Shown here piece by piece: positions 37,194-45,526 of a stretch of DNA of 64,000 bases (position 1 is the stretch's first letter; each line of letters opens with the position of its first letter). Made by a program: the position numbers and the translations under genes. Source of the DNA: Kitasatospora terrestris (GTDB lineage: Bacteria; Actinomycetota; Actinomycetes; Streptomycetales; Streptomycetaceae); the NCBI RefSeq assembly GCF_039542905.1, contig NZ_BAABIS010000001.1, positions 248,001-312,000 on the forward strand, in the 5' to 3' direction. Below the pieces are notes generated by a model. That model ran no database searches, had not been told where the DNA came from, and was given only the letters and a program-made list of their open reading frames with translations.

Positions 37194-37802
37194 ATGGACG
37201 TCCCCGCGCTGCTCGAAGCCGCCTGCCTGCTGGTCCCCGCCGCGACCGCCACCGAGAACGACCTCACGGTGGACGACGTCTGGGAGCACCTCGCCCACGA
37301 CGACTGGGAGACCGCGCTCGGCCTGCTGGAGTCGCTCGGCGACGCCCGCCCGCTCCCGCTCGACTTCTGGGCGGATCTCGCAGGCGCCGCCGAGCAGTTG
37401 CGACTCGAGCGCAGCGCCGCCTGGTGCCGCTGGCGGTGGAACGAGACCCGCCGCGGGGTCATCCGCGCCGGCCTCACCCTCGAGCCCGCCGCCGAGAACC
37501 GCCGACGGACGCCCTTCGCGGGCGCCGGCGCGCTGCGGCCGTTGTGGGACATCGGCCACCGCGCGCCCGACGGCGGACCCGCCTTCGACGTCGCCGCCCT
37601 CTGGGTCGAGCACACCCCGTTCCTCGCACCCGGCGAACACGCCACCGTCCGCCTCGCGCCGCTCGATCCCGCGCGGTGGCGGCACCTGCGCCCGGGGCAC
37701 CGGATCACCATGCACGAGGGCCGGCCGGTGGGCGGCACCGCGACCGTCCTGGAGGTCCTCCACCCGGCCGGTGACGGTTCGAGCACGGAGGCAATTCGGT
37801 AG
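37194..37802 (+). CDS. Hypothetical protein
   Basis: 202 residues, soluble and acidic. The N-terminal half is helical with a DDVWEHLAHDDWETALGLLESLGD segment. The C-terminal half (about 120-200) is beta-rich, with FDVAALWVEH, VRLAPLDPARWRHLRPGHRIT and GGTATVLEVL, resembling the EF-Tu C-terminal beta-barrel seen in several actinobacterial unknown proteins. No known function. It is 33 bp upstream of the three-domain fusion gene and probably co-transcribed with it. Confidence 0.7.
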   Translation: MDVPALLEAACLLVPAATATENDLTVDDVWEHLAHDDWETALGLLESLGDARPLPLDFWADLAGAAEQLRLERSAAWCRWRWNETRRGVIRAGLTLEPAAENRRRTPFAGAGALRPLWDIGHRAPDGGPAFDVAALWVEHTPFLAPGEHATVRLAPLDPARWRHLRPGHRITMHEGRPVGGTATVLEVLHPAGDGSSTEAIR

Positions 37803-37834
37803 CAGCCACCGGTGCGCTCGTGTTGAATCGCCGG

Positions 37835-39208
37835 GTGAGCCACGTCGCCAACCTGATGCTGTCCGTCGACACCGCCGACCGTCCCACCGCCGAAGCGCTC
37901 AGCAGGTGGCTGCAGACCGACGCCCCCAGGCGCGGCCTCGGGCCGGGCGCCACCGGGTACGTCGGCGCGCTCGGCGGGACCACCGACCGCGACACCCGCT
38001 GGGGCGGCAGCAAGTACCCCGAGTGCGACGTGTACGCCGGTGCCCTCGACCACGCCGACCTGCCCGGTGTCCTCGCGCACGTCGAGCGGCTGCCCTGGCG
38101 GCGCCCCGAGTTCGTGCAGCTCTTCCTGAAGGACCAGGAGGAGGAGTACTTCCGGGTGTGGATGTTCCACGGCCCGGCGCTGCGCCAACTCGCCCCCGAG
38201 CGGCTGGAGGACGAGACCTGGCCGGACGGCGGCCCCTCCGACGTCGACACCCGCTTCGCGCTCGCCGCCGACGCCGAGGTCCTCGGCGACATGGTCGTCG
38301 AGGCGGTCAACTGGGCACCCGGCCGAGGCGCCTCCCGCGCGGACGTGCTCGCCGACCCGCGCAACGCCCGCTACGTCACCGGCTGGCCGCGCCGCGGCGA
38401 CCTCGGCCTGGTCGCCGAGACCACCTGGGGACGCGCGGACACCGAGCCGTTCCCGGTCGGCGCCGCCTGGCTGCGCCGCTTCACCGCGGACGAGCCCGGC
38501 TACGGCTTCGTCGCCCCGGACGTCCCGGAGCTGAGCATCGCCGTCGTCGCGCCGGAACGCGGCAGGGGCCTCGGCGGCGTCCTGCTCGGCCGGCTCCTGC
38601 GCCTGGCCGCGGAGTCCGGCGTCGAACGGGTCTCGCTGAGCGTCGAACGCGACAACCCGGCCCGGCGGCTCTACGAGCGCCACGGCTTCCGGCTGCACGC
38701 GGACCCCGGGGGCGAGGCGTCCGTCACCATGGTCGCCGACCTCCGTACCCGCCCCGCGGCGGCGCTCCCGGACCACCCGGCCCACACCCGCCCCGTCGAC
38801 GCCCGCCCGGTCCACGGCTCGCCGCACCACGTCGAGCTCTGGGTCCCCGACCTCGACCGGGCCGCGGCCGGCTTCGGCTGGCTCCTGGAGACCCTCGGCT
38901 GGACCCCGTTCCAGCGCTGGGACGCGGGCCGCAGCTGGCGCCTCGGCACCACCTACCTGGTCGTCGAGCAGTCCCCCGCCCTCACCGCGACCCGCCACGA
39001 CCGCTGCCGCCCAGGGCTCAACCACCTCGCCCTGCACGTCCGGGACCGCCCCGCCCTCGACGCCCTGGTCGCCGAGGCGCCCCGGCACGGCTGGACCCTG
39101 CTCTTCCCCGACCGCCACCCGCACGCCGGCGGCCCGGACACCTACGCCGCCTACCTGGAGGACCCGGACGGCTTCGAGGTGGAGCTCGTCGCGGACGACC
39201 CCGAATGA
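37835..39208 (+). CDS. Three-domain fusion: unknown N-domain, GNAT acetyltransferase, VOC (glyoxalase-like) domain
   Basis: 457 residues from the GTG at 37835 (SHVANLMLSVDTADR); a GTG at 37820 is an alternative. Residues 1-118 form a compact domain found as a stand-alone protein in streptomycetes (WGGSKYPECDVYAGALDH; FVQLFLKDQEEEYFRVWMF). Residues about 135-305 are a GNAT acetyltransferase with the acetyl-CoA loop VVAPERGRGLGGVLL and NPARRLYERHGF. Residues about 325-455 are a VOC domain (HHVELWVPDLDRA, GLNHLALHVRD, YLEDPDGFEVELV). Three usually separate proteins in one frame is unusual. The chain is continuous with no stop or frameshift. Substrates unknown; small-molecule modification or resistance is plausible. 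Confidence 0.82.
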   Translation: MSHVANLMLSVDTADRPTAEALSRWLQTDAPRRGLGPGATGYVGALGGTTDRDTRWGGSKYPECDVYAGALDHADLPGVLAHVERLPWRRPEFVQLFLKDQEEEYFRVWMFHGPALRQLAPERLEDETWPDGGPSDVDTRFALAADAEVLGDMVVEAVNWAPGRGASRADVLADPRNARYVTGWPRRGDLGLVAETTWGRADTEPFPVGAAWLRRFTADEPGYGFVAPDVPELSIAVVAPERGRGLGGVLLGRLLRLAAESGVERVSLSVERDNPARRLYERHGFRLHADPGGEASVTMVADLRTRPAAALPDHPAHTRPVDARPVHGSPHHVELWVPDLDRAAAGFGWLLETLGWTPFQRWDAGRSWRLGTTYLVVEQSPALTATRHDRCRPGLNHLALHVRDRPALDALVAEAPRHGWTLLFPDRHPHAGGPDTYAAYLEDPDGFEVELVADDPE

Positions 39209-39217
39209 CCGGCGCCC

Positions 39218-40060
39218 TCAGGGCCGTTCGAAGTGCTGGAGCATGCCCCCGACCGAGAAGCACAGGGCGCCGGTGAGGGTGCCCCAGTTGGCGACGTCGG
39301 CGCTGACCAGGCTGGCGGTCGCGGGCCGGGTGTAGGCGGCGACGGCCGAGACCATGAAGAGGACCGAGCCGAGCTGGTTGACCGCGACGATCCACCAGCC
39401 GAGGCTGCGCGGCAGGACGCGGAACCGGCCGTGGCAGACCTCGACGAAGCCCAGGTGCCCGGAGATCAGGAACAGCACGCAGCCGATCACGTCGGGGGTC
39501 CAGATCAGCCGGTTGACCTGCTGGACGCTCAGCCCCTGCAGGAAGGAGTCCAGCAGGTTGATGCCGAACACCAGCGTGCCGGTGAACAGGACGAACGCGC
39601 TCAGCCAGTCGATCCGGGTCGGCTCGTAGCTCCACCAGCGCCACCGCCGGGTGTGCAGCCGCCCCTCGCCGCCGGGCTCGTGGCGGGGCGCGTTGACGAC
39701 CTGGAGCAGCGAGACGTAGCCGCCGGTGTTGAAGAACAGCCCGCCGGCGAAGTAGATCGTGGCGGCCGTGGTGGCGTCGCCCGAGCCGAACTGGGCGACA
39801 GCGGCGCCGGCCGCGAACAGGGCGCCGCCGATGACGAAGGCGGTGGCCGCGATGGCGTTCAGCCTGCGCAGCCGCGCGATCGCCTCCTCGTCCGCGCTCG
39901 TGTGCCGCCCGGCGGGCGCGCCGGGTCGGTGGACGGCCATGACGCCCCGCCGCCGGGCGAGCCGCGACTCCCAGACGGCGGTGCCGCCGTCGGGCGGGTG
40001 CCAGGTGAGCCGGGTGGTGAACGGTCCCGCGCCTTCTGCGTGCTGCTCTGGCTCTCCCAC
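39218..40060 (-). CDS. YrhK-like multi-pass membrane protein
   Basis: 280 residues. After a hydrophilic N-terminus (about 60 residues) come six hydrophobic segments, the first LNAIAATAFVIGGALFAAGA, arranged with an Arg/Trp-rich loop (RRWRWWSYEPTRIDWLSAF) between the second and third. Repeated motifs IYFAGGLFFNTGGYVSL and ALCFSVGGML recall YrhK-domain proteins. Role unknown. It is convergent with the fusion gene and has a stretch before the ABM monooxygenase gene with no apparent link. Confidence 0.7.
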   Translation of the reverse strand: MGEPEQHAEGAGPFTTRLTWHPPDGGTAVWESRLARRRGVMAVHRPGAPAGRHTSADEEAIARLRRLNAIAATAFVIGGALFAAGAAVAQFGSGDATTAATIYFAGGLFFNTGGYVSLLQVVNAPRHEPGGEGRLHTRRWRWWSYEPTRIDWLSAFVLFTGTLVFGINLLDSFLQGLSVQQVNRLIWTPDVIGCVLFLISGHLGFVEVCHGRFRVLPRSLGWWIVAVNQLGSVLFMVSAVAAYTRPATASLVSADVANWGTLTGALCFSVGGMLQHFERP

Positions 40061-40192
40061 GCGGCGACCCTAGACCGCCGGCCCGGCCACCGGCCGGACG
40101 AAACGCCGCAAACCGTTCGAATCGCACCGCGCCACCACTCCGCCGGCAACCCCACGACGCCCGACCTGTCGATCTCCCGACCGGCCCGACGG

Positions 40193-40248
40193 GACAGCGG
40201 GATGGCGGGACGGCGGGACGGCGGGACGGCGGGACGGCGGGACGGCGT
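40193..40248. repeat. Short tandem repeat, seven copies of an 8-bp unit
   Basis: The unit GACGGCGG is repeated, with variants GACAGCGG and GATGGCGG in the first two copies and GACGGCGT in the last. The array ends exactly at the first base of the stop codon of the ABM gene (minus strand), in an AGCG-rich intergenic strip. Such arrays can change length by slippage, here without altering the protein. Confidence 0.85.
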
Positions 40249-40550
40249 CAGGCCACCGGCTCGACCTCGAGTTCCAGCACCTGCGCCGGGCCCGCGCGGA
40301 ACGCCGGGCCGGCCGCGTCCGCCGCCACCATGTGCGGCGTGACGTCGTGCGCGGCCAGCGCCTCCCGCGACGCCCAGAGCTCCACGAGCACGAACCGGTC
40401 CGGGTCGCCCACCACCCGGTGCAGGTCGTACTGCAGGCACCCGTCCTCGGCCCGCACGACCGGCGCGAGCCGCTCGAACGCGTCCACCTGCTTTTGGCCG
40501 CGGCCCGGCAGAGTAGTAATAAGAATCTGAAGTCGTATCGGCTGAGACAT
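40248..40550 (-). CDS. Antibiotic biosynthesis monooxygenase (ABM) family protein
   Basis: 100 residues with the ABM ferredoxin-like fold: LQILITTLPGRGQKQVDAFERLAPVVRAEDGCLQYDLH, then RFVLVELWASREALAAHD and PHMVAA. Members catalyse cofactor-free oxidation of quinone-like compounds, degrade heme, or bind ligands. There is no neighbouring biosynthetic cluster, so the substrate is unknown. The gene is divergent from a hypothetical gene at 40656. Confidence 0.88.
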   Translation of the reverse strand: MSQPIRLQILITTLPGRGQKQVDAFERLAPVVRAEDGCLQYDLHRVVGDPDRFVLVELWASREALAAHDVTPHMVAADAAGPAFRAGPAQVLELEVEPVA

Positions 40551-40655
40551 GCCCGCGAGCGTAGATCACCTCGCCCGCGCGGGCACCGCGGTCTCACCAC
40601 GCAAACACCCCGGGCGCACGACAGCGCCACTGCCCGGGTTCGGTACGCTCGGGCC

Positions 40656-41096
40656 GTGATCGATCATGGTGTCTCCCTGCCGCGCTACCGCCTGCACGTG
40701 GTGCCCGCCGTGGTGGCGCTGGCCAGCCCGGCGTGGCAGCGGGAGGTGTGGCTCGATCCGGCGGAGTTCGACGGCCTCGACCACATCGTGCACGTGCTCT
40801 TCGACGACTTCTGCGATGCGCGCGCGCCGCTGCCGTGGCTGGGGCAGTGCCTGCGCACCGAGCAGGAGGTCGAGCTGATGGCGCGGCTCGGCGCCGCGTT
40901 CACCGCCGCCCAAGAGGCGGTCGGCGCCGACGCCCCCGACGAGGCCTACCTGGACTCGCCGCTGTGGCCGACCGTGGTGGCCGCCGCGGCCCGGCTGGCC
41001 CAGGTGCTGGTGGCCAACGACCACGCGGCGCTGAGCGGCCTGCACGACGCGGGCCACAGCTGGCCCTCGGGGCGCACCGCGGCCTCCGGTGCCTGA
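40656..41096 (+). CDS. Hypothetical protein
   Basis: 146 residues from a GTG start. Soluble, helical, acidic: LPRYRLHVVPAVVALASPAWQREVW at the start, then FDGLDHIVHVLFDDFCDARAPLPWLG and a C-terminal helix pair. It is of a type found as short unknown proteins in Streptomyces genomes; I cannot give a function. It ends 9 bp before the stop of the convergent VOC gene. Confidence 0.7.
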   Translation: MIDHGVSLPRYRLHVVPAVVALASPAWQREVWLDPAEFDGLDHIVHVLFDDFCDARAPLPWLGQCLRTEQEVELMARLGAAFTAAQEAVGADAPDEAYLDSPLWPTVVAAAARLAQVLVANDHAALSGLHDAGHSWPSGRTAASGA

Positions 41097-41105
41097 GCCA
41101 GGCGC

Positions 41106-41525
41106 TCAGAGCACCAGGTCGTCGTTCTCGTCGAAGATCCAGCCGTCCTCGTGGAGCACCTCGAACAGGTGGCCGTCCGCATCCGTGAAGTACCCGCTGT
41201 GCCCCCAGGCGTTCGGGCCGGCCGGCCGGGTGACGGTGGCGCCGAGTTCGGCGGCCCTGGCCATGACCTCGTACACCTCCTCGGCGCTGCGGGCCACGTA
41301 CGCGAGACCGAACCCGGCGAACCCGCCCGGCCCCCGGTCGGGCAGGCCCGCGTCGGCCGCGAAGGCCTCCCGCGACTGGAACGCGACCGCGACCCCGCCC
41401 AGTTCGAACAGCGCGAACTCGTCCGAGCCCGCCTTGGACCGCCGCCAGCCCAGCGCCTGGTAGAACGCCACGGAGGCGGCGACGTCCCGCACCCCGAGCA
41501 GGATCAGATTGAGACGCTGCCGCAT
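41106..41525 (-). CDS. VOC family (glyoxalase/bleomycin-resistance-like) protein
   Basis: 139 residues. The fold is shown by the two beta-alpha-beta-beta-beta units: LNLILLGVRDVAASVAFYQALGWRR, FALFELGGVAVAFQSRE, then FGLAYVARSAEEVYEVMARAAELGA and GYFTDADGHLFEVLH with the Glu of the metal site. A good AGGAG precedes ATG 41525. VOC enzymes act on or bind small molecules; no partner is nearby. Confidence 0.87.
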   Translation of the reverse strand: MRQRLNLILLGVRDVAASVAFYQALGWRRSKAGSDEFALFELGGVAVAFQSREAFAADAGLPDRGPGGFAGFGLAYVARSAEEVYEVMARAAELGATVTRPAGPNAWGHSGYFTDADGHLFEVLHEDGWIFDENDDLVL

Positions 41526-41665
41526 GTAGTCCTCCTGGTGACCGGCTCTCGGCGGGTCATTCTGCCACCCCGCCACAACTGGTCTACACCACTCCCGGCC
41601 GGCCCGGGCCGCGTCGAACCCCGCCGGTTCCGCGAGGGGCGGCGAACCGGGCCCGGCCAGGACGT

Positions 41666-42925
41666 TCAGCGGGGCGTCGATGCCGACGGCACGGGCGGCA
41701 GCAGCTCCCGGTACGCCTCGGCGGGTGCAGGGGGTCCACCGCCGAAGAGTTCCCCGGCCCGGGCGGTGTGGGCCGGGTTGAGCAGTTCGGCGGCCGCCCG
41801 CAGCTGCGGGAGCACCGCCGTTCCGGCCCGGGGGAGATGACGGGCCGTCACCTGCAGGGCCCGGCCCTGCAGATCGGGGTCGGGGTGGCCGAAGGCGTGG
41901 GCCGTCGCGAGCACCACCTCGTCGGCCCGGGCCGGGTCGCGCCGCGCCGCGCCGTCCAGCCAGCCGAGCTGCGAGCGGACGAGCTTCTTCTCGGTGCGCA
42001 CGAGCACCGCCGCCGAGGCCTCGGCGAGCAGGCCGGGGGGCAGCAGGCCCGCCTCGTCGAGCTCGGCCAGCACCCGCTGGGCCTGCGCGGCGACGAAGGG
42101 GAGCGCATCGAGCAGCGCGAGGTAGTTCCTGGCCCTGGCCGTCCGCTCCTCGGTGGTCGGGGCGAAGGTCTGCAGCAGCTTCAGGAAGACGCGCTGGTCG
42201 CTGGTCCGCCCGCCCCGGGCAAGCCGGGCCAGGCAGCGGTCGATCAGCTCTCCCCGGTCCAGCGTGCCCTGCTCGGCCAGCCGGACCAGGCAGGTCGGCC
42301 ACCAGTCCTCGGGGCGCTGCTCGTCCGACGGGCCGTCCAGCGGGGAGCCGATCGCGTCGAGGTCGAACAGCCGTGGCGTCAGGAGCGGCACGAACGGGTC
42401 CTTCGACAGCCGTTCCCACAGGGTCGCACCGGTCACGACGACGATCGCGTTCCGGTGGGAGGAGTACGTCCAGGTCCGGCCGCGGCACCACTGCGTGACG
42501 AATCCGTCCGTGGTCGGCACCTCGCAGCCGGTCGTCAGCACCAGGTGTTCCAGCAGGTGGTACTGCCTCGTCGCCCAGGAGGCGGCCCGCCGCTCGGCCA
42601 GTGCGGCGACCAGCGCGCTCCGCCATTCCGCCGGCCGGCTCTCGATGACCGCCAGCAGAGCGGGCTGGTCCCAGCTGTCGTCCTGCCGGAACCCTGGGCC
42701 CCCCGTGCTCAGCCAGGCGGCCGCCGAAGTGGCGGTGTGGCAGCCGGCCCCCGCGACCATCAGCGCCCGGAGGACGTCGCGCTCGAGCCACCACTCCTCG
42801 CCGATCTCCCCGCGGACCTCCTTCAGCTCCGCGACGCAGTCGCGTCGCTGGGCCGGCGTCAGCCCGGCCAGTTCCCGGGCGACCCCGTCGGCGTCCCCCG
42901 CCCGCACCCGCTCGATCACCGTCAC
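41666..42925 (-). CDS. DUF6493-like hypothetical protein
   Basis: 419 residues from the GTG at 42925, which has GGAGGGG at good spacing; the open frame to 42997 adds Arg/Gly-rich residues and was trimmed. The opening VTVIERVRAGDADGVARELAGLTPAQRRDCVAELKEVRGEI looks like the start of Streptomyces DUF6493 proteins, but those I remember are about twice as long, so this is a short or C-terminally reduced version. It is all-helical with repeat-like alpha-hairpins in the second half (LLPPGLLAEASAAVLVRTEKKLVRS). Function unknown. Confidence 0.65.
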   Translation of the reverse strand: MTVIERVRAGDADGVARELAGLTPAQRRDCVAELKEVRGEIGEEWWLERDVLRALMVAGAGCHTATSAAAWLSTGGPGFRQDDSWDQPALLAVIESRPAEWRSALVAALAERRAASWATRQYHLLEHLVLTTGCEVPTTDGFVTQWCRGRTWTYSSHRNAIVVVTGATLWERLSKDPFVPLLTPRLFDLDAIGSPLDGPSDEQRPEDWWPTCLVRLAEQGTLDRGELIDRCLARLARGGRTSDQRVFLKLLQTFAPTTEERTARARNYLALLDALPFVAAQAQRVLAELDEAGLLPPGLLAEASAAVLVRTEKKLVRSQLGWLDGAARRDPARADEVVLATAHAFGHPDPDLQGRALQVTARHLPRAGTAVLPQLRAAAELLNPAHTARAGELFGGGPPAPAEAYRELLPPVPSASTPR

Positions 42926-43156
42926 CGTGTCCCCTCCACTGCCGTGTTCCCCGCCCCGTCTGCGGCCGCCGCGCCCCTGGTCCGGGCACAGGCTCACCGC
43001 GAGCGCATGCTTGCACGGTCCGCGCCCGCCCCGGTACTTGGCTCACCACAGGCAGGTGCGGCTCGACTGCCCGTCCGGCCCCGTTCGCGCCCGCCGCACG
43101 TGGTCGTCCGCCGTCAGCACCACACCGCCGCCCTCCAGCCGCACGGCGCCCGCCCG

Positions 43157-43909
43157 TCAGCGGGGGCGGCGGCCTGTGAGGTGGTGCCAGCGGTCGCGGG
43201 CGGCGTCGAGTTCGCGGCGGGCCTCGGGGATCCGCGGGTCGGCCTCGTGGCGTGCCTCGACGTCCGCCAAGTGCCGTTTGGCGTGCTGCTGTCCGGCGGT
43301 GTCGGCGAGGGCCTCGGCGAGTTCGGCCTCGGCTTCCGGTACCAGGGTCTCGCGTTCGGCCTTGGCGCGTTTGGCGGCGGCGACCGCGTCGTGGACGTCG
43401 GCGACGAAGGCGCGTACGGCGGCCTCCGGGTAATCCTCCCGGGGGAAGGGCAGCACCTGCTGACGGCCTTTCGGCAGGATCAGGTGGACGTGGGTCTCGG
43501 CGCCGGCCGGGTCGGGCCGGATCGAGAGCTCGTCGAGCGGGTACTCGCCGGTGCGGCCGCCGGTGGTGACCTGGAGCGTGTACTGGTGGAGGCGGAGCGC
43601 GCCGAGCTCTCCGCGGGGGTTCCCGCGGCCGGGGTCCCGGAGGGCGGCGAGCCGGGCTTCGGCGTCGCGGACGCGGCGGCGGTAGGCGGAGGCGGCCGCG
43701 TCGACGCCGGAGGCCGCCGTCCGGTGCTCGCGCTTGGCGTCGCGTTGCAGCGAGGCCAGCCGGTCGCGCGCGCTGTCGAGGTCGCGCCGGTGCTCGTCGT
43801 ACTCGCCGCCGAAGGCGTGCCGCCACTGCCCGGGGTAGCGGAGCAGCCGCCGGCCGATCGCGGCGGCGGCGACCAGGGCGATCAGGACTATGAGACCCGC
43901 GTAGCGCAC
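43157..43909 (-). CDS. Membrane-anchored coiled-coil protein, unknown
   Basis: 250 residues. One N-terminal transmembrane helix (YAGLIVLIALVAAAAIG) is followed by a basic patch and a long charged coiled coil (DEHRRDLDSARDRLASLQRDAKREHR; YRRRVRDAEARLAAL). The middle is a beta segment (ALRLHQYTLQVTTGG, THVHLILPKGRQQV), and the end is another coiled coil (AKAERETLVPEAEAELAEALAD). No family recognised. Confidence 0.7.
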   Translation of the reverse strand: MRYAGLIVLIALVAAAAIGRRLLRYPGQWRHAFGGEYDEHRRDLDSARDRLASLQRDAKREHRTAASGVDAAASAYRRRVRDAEARLAALRDPGRGNPRGELGALRLHQYTLQVTTGGRTGEYPLDELSIRPDPAGAETHVHLILPKGRQQVLPFPREDYPEAAVRAFVADVHDAVAAAKRAKAERETLVPEAEAELAEALADTAGQQHAKRHLADVEARHEADPRIPEARRELDAARDRWHHLTGRRPR

Positions 43910-44140
43910 GGTGTCCTCCCTGCGGTCGTGTGGGCGCCTGGTCGTCTTTCTGGGCAGTTCCCGGGGCGGTCAAACCCCCTGGCCGGATCCGGGGCGCGCG
44001 CCGGTGGATCTCACGCGGGCCGAACCGGTGAAAAATCACATTCGCCCGCGCGTCGCTGTCCGACACGCCGTCAGCCGGCACCAGGCTCGTCGCGTCCTTG
44101 TCCGCGTTCTCAGCCATCTCGGCTGTTCTGGAGCCCGTTG

Positions 44141-44809
44141 ATGACCATCCGTACTTTCGCCGGCGCGGCCGCGCTCGCCGCCGCCCCGCTCCTCCTGCTG
44201 CCCACCGCGGCCCATGCCGCTCCGGGTGACAACGGCGACGTCAAGATCCATGCCTCGACCACGCCCGAGGACGACCAGCGCAACGACCCCCAGGTCTGCT
44301 CGTTCTACCTGGACGGGTTCAACTTCGACACCGTCCAGCAGGTCAGCTGGACCATCTCCCAGCAGCCGCCGACCGGCAACGCCCAGGTGCTGGCGGGCAA
44401 CATCACGCTGGTCACGGGACACGGCCGGACCGCCGACTACTCGCTGCCGGACGGTCACTACAAGCTGCAGTGGACGTTCGCCGGCGAGAACGGCGCCGCG
44501 AAGCAGAAGGTCTTCACGGTCTCCTGTGCCAGCCCCAGCGCCAGCCCGTCCACCAGCAGCTCGCCGAGCGCGTCGGCGTCCGCGTCGACCTCGGCGTCCC
44601 CGTCCAAGTCCGCGTCCCCGTCGTCCACGGCTCCGGGGGGCGGTAACGGTCCGAGCGCCACGCCGCGCGGCGGTGTCGGTGCGGGCGGCGGCGGTTCGGT
44701 CCAGGAGCTGAGCGTGCCGGAGGTGGTCGGCGGTGCCGCGCTGATCGCCGGTGCGGCCGGGGCCGGCTTCTGGGCGCTCCGCCGCAACCGCCGCAGCGAT
44801 GCGCACTGA
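44141..44809 (+). CDS. Secreted, C-terminally anchored Ser-rich protein (probable sortase partner)
   Basis: 222 residues. Signal peptide about 1-26 (TFAGAAALAAAPLLLLPTAAHA). A roughly 105-residue extracellular domain (DVKIHASTTPEDDQRND, QVCSFYLDGFNFDTVQQVSWTI) has two Cys. A Ser/Ala/Pro stalk (about 130-185) precedes a C-terminal hydrophobic helix and RRNRRSDAH. This is the layout of a cell-wall-anchored protein, but no LPXTG or LAXTG motif is seen before the helix (LSVPEVVGG stands there). The sortase gene downstream overlaps its 3' end by 11 bp, so they are co-expressed. Confidence 0.8.
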   Translation: MTIRTFAGAAALAAAPLLLLPTAAHAAPGDNGDVKIHASTTPEDDQRNDPQVCSFYLDGFNFDTVQQVSWTISQQPPTGNAQVLAGNITLVTGHGRTADYSLPDGHYKLQWTFAGENGAAKQKVFTVSCASPSASPSTSSSPSASASASTSASPSKSASPSSTAPGGGNGPSATPRGGVGAGGGGSVQELSVPEVVGGAALIAGAAGAGFWALRRNRRSDAH

Positions 44810-45473
44810 CGGACGGCATGCCCGTCGCCACCGCGCCGGCCGGCTGGTCGCCGGCGCGGTGGCGTCCGCCGTGCTGGGCGGGGCTTGGCTGGTCCACGAC
44901 GGCATGACGACCTCTCATCCGCCGCAGCCGGGCGAGGGCGGGCCCGTCGCCCGGGGCTCCTCGGATCCGGGGCTGCCGGCACCGTCGCCGACCCTCTCCC
45001 CGAGGGTGGCCGCGTTGCCGGCCTCGCGGCCGACCCGGATACGCATTCCCTCGCTGAAGGTCGACGCGCCCGTCTCCGGCGTCGGTCTGGACGCGCGGGG
45101 AGAGCTCGACAGCCCTCCGTCCACCAACCGGAACCTGGTCGGCTGGTACCGGGGCGGCCCGGCGCCGGGCGCCGACGGGACGGCGGTCGCGGTCGGCCAC
45201 GTGGACACCACCAAGGGCCCGGCGGTCTTCTACCGCCTGGGGCTGCTGCGGCCGGGTCTGACCGTCGAGGTCACCCGCGAGGACCGGCGCACGGCGGTGT
45301 TCACCGTGGACAGCGTCCGGCTGTACGCCAAGAGCGCCTTCCCGACCGACACGGTCTACCGCGCGACGGGGCAGGCCGAGTTGCGGCTGATCACCTGCGG
45401 CGGCGCGTTCGACGCGCGCACCGGCTACCAGGGCAACACGGTTGTCTTCGCGCACCTGACCGGCGTGCGGTGA
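44799..45473 (+). CDS. Class F sortase
   Basis: 224 residues. N-terminal signal-anchor helix (RLVAGAVASAVLGGAWLV), a Pro/Ser-rich spacer, then the sortase barrel: RIRIPSLKVDAPVSGVGLDARGEL, NLVGWYRGG, H134 in AVGHVDTTKGPAVFY, C200 in LITCGGAFDARTGYQGN with a downstream Arg (R207). The length and the TLITCGG-type context match actinobacterial class F sortases. The ATG at 44799 overlaps the upstream gene, which likely encodes its substrate. Sortases attach proteins to peptidoglycan through a Cys-based transpeptidation. Confidence 0.9.
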   Translation: MRTDGRHARRHRAGRLVAGAVASAVLGGAWLVHDGMTTSHPPQPGEGGPVARGSSDPGLPAPSPTLSPRVAALPASRPTRIRIPSLKVDAPVSGVGLDARGELDSPPSTNRNLVGWYRGGPAPGADGTAVAVGHVDTTKGPAVFYRLGLLRPGLTVEVTREDRRTAVFTVDSVRLYAKSAFPTDTVYRATGQAELRLITCGGAFDARTGYQGNTVVFAHLTGVR

Positions 45474-45526
45474 CCGGGTTCCGGCCCGCTTGACCGACGA
45501 CATGGTTAGGCGCCATATTAGTTCCC

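Noticed and set aside
35309..39124. A 1271-codon minus-strand frame spanning the GH99-like gene and the region opposite the fusion gene
   Set aside because: Only the part from 37000 down encodes a recognisable enzyme with its own Tat signal; the rest is antisense to real plus-strand genes.
40193..40248. Possible CRISPR-like array
   Set aside because: Units of 8 bp are directly adjacent with no spacers; this is a simple tandem repeat.
41106..44117. A 1003-codon minus-strand frame across the VOC, DUF6493-like and coiled-coil genes
   Set aside because: Only its 3' end (VOC protein from 41525) is real; the remainder is low-complexity Arg/Pro/Gly sequence in the wrong frame.
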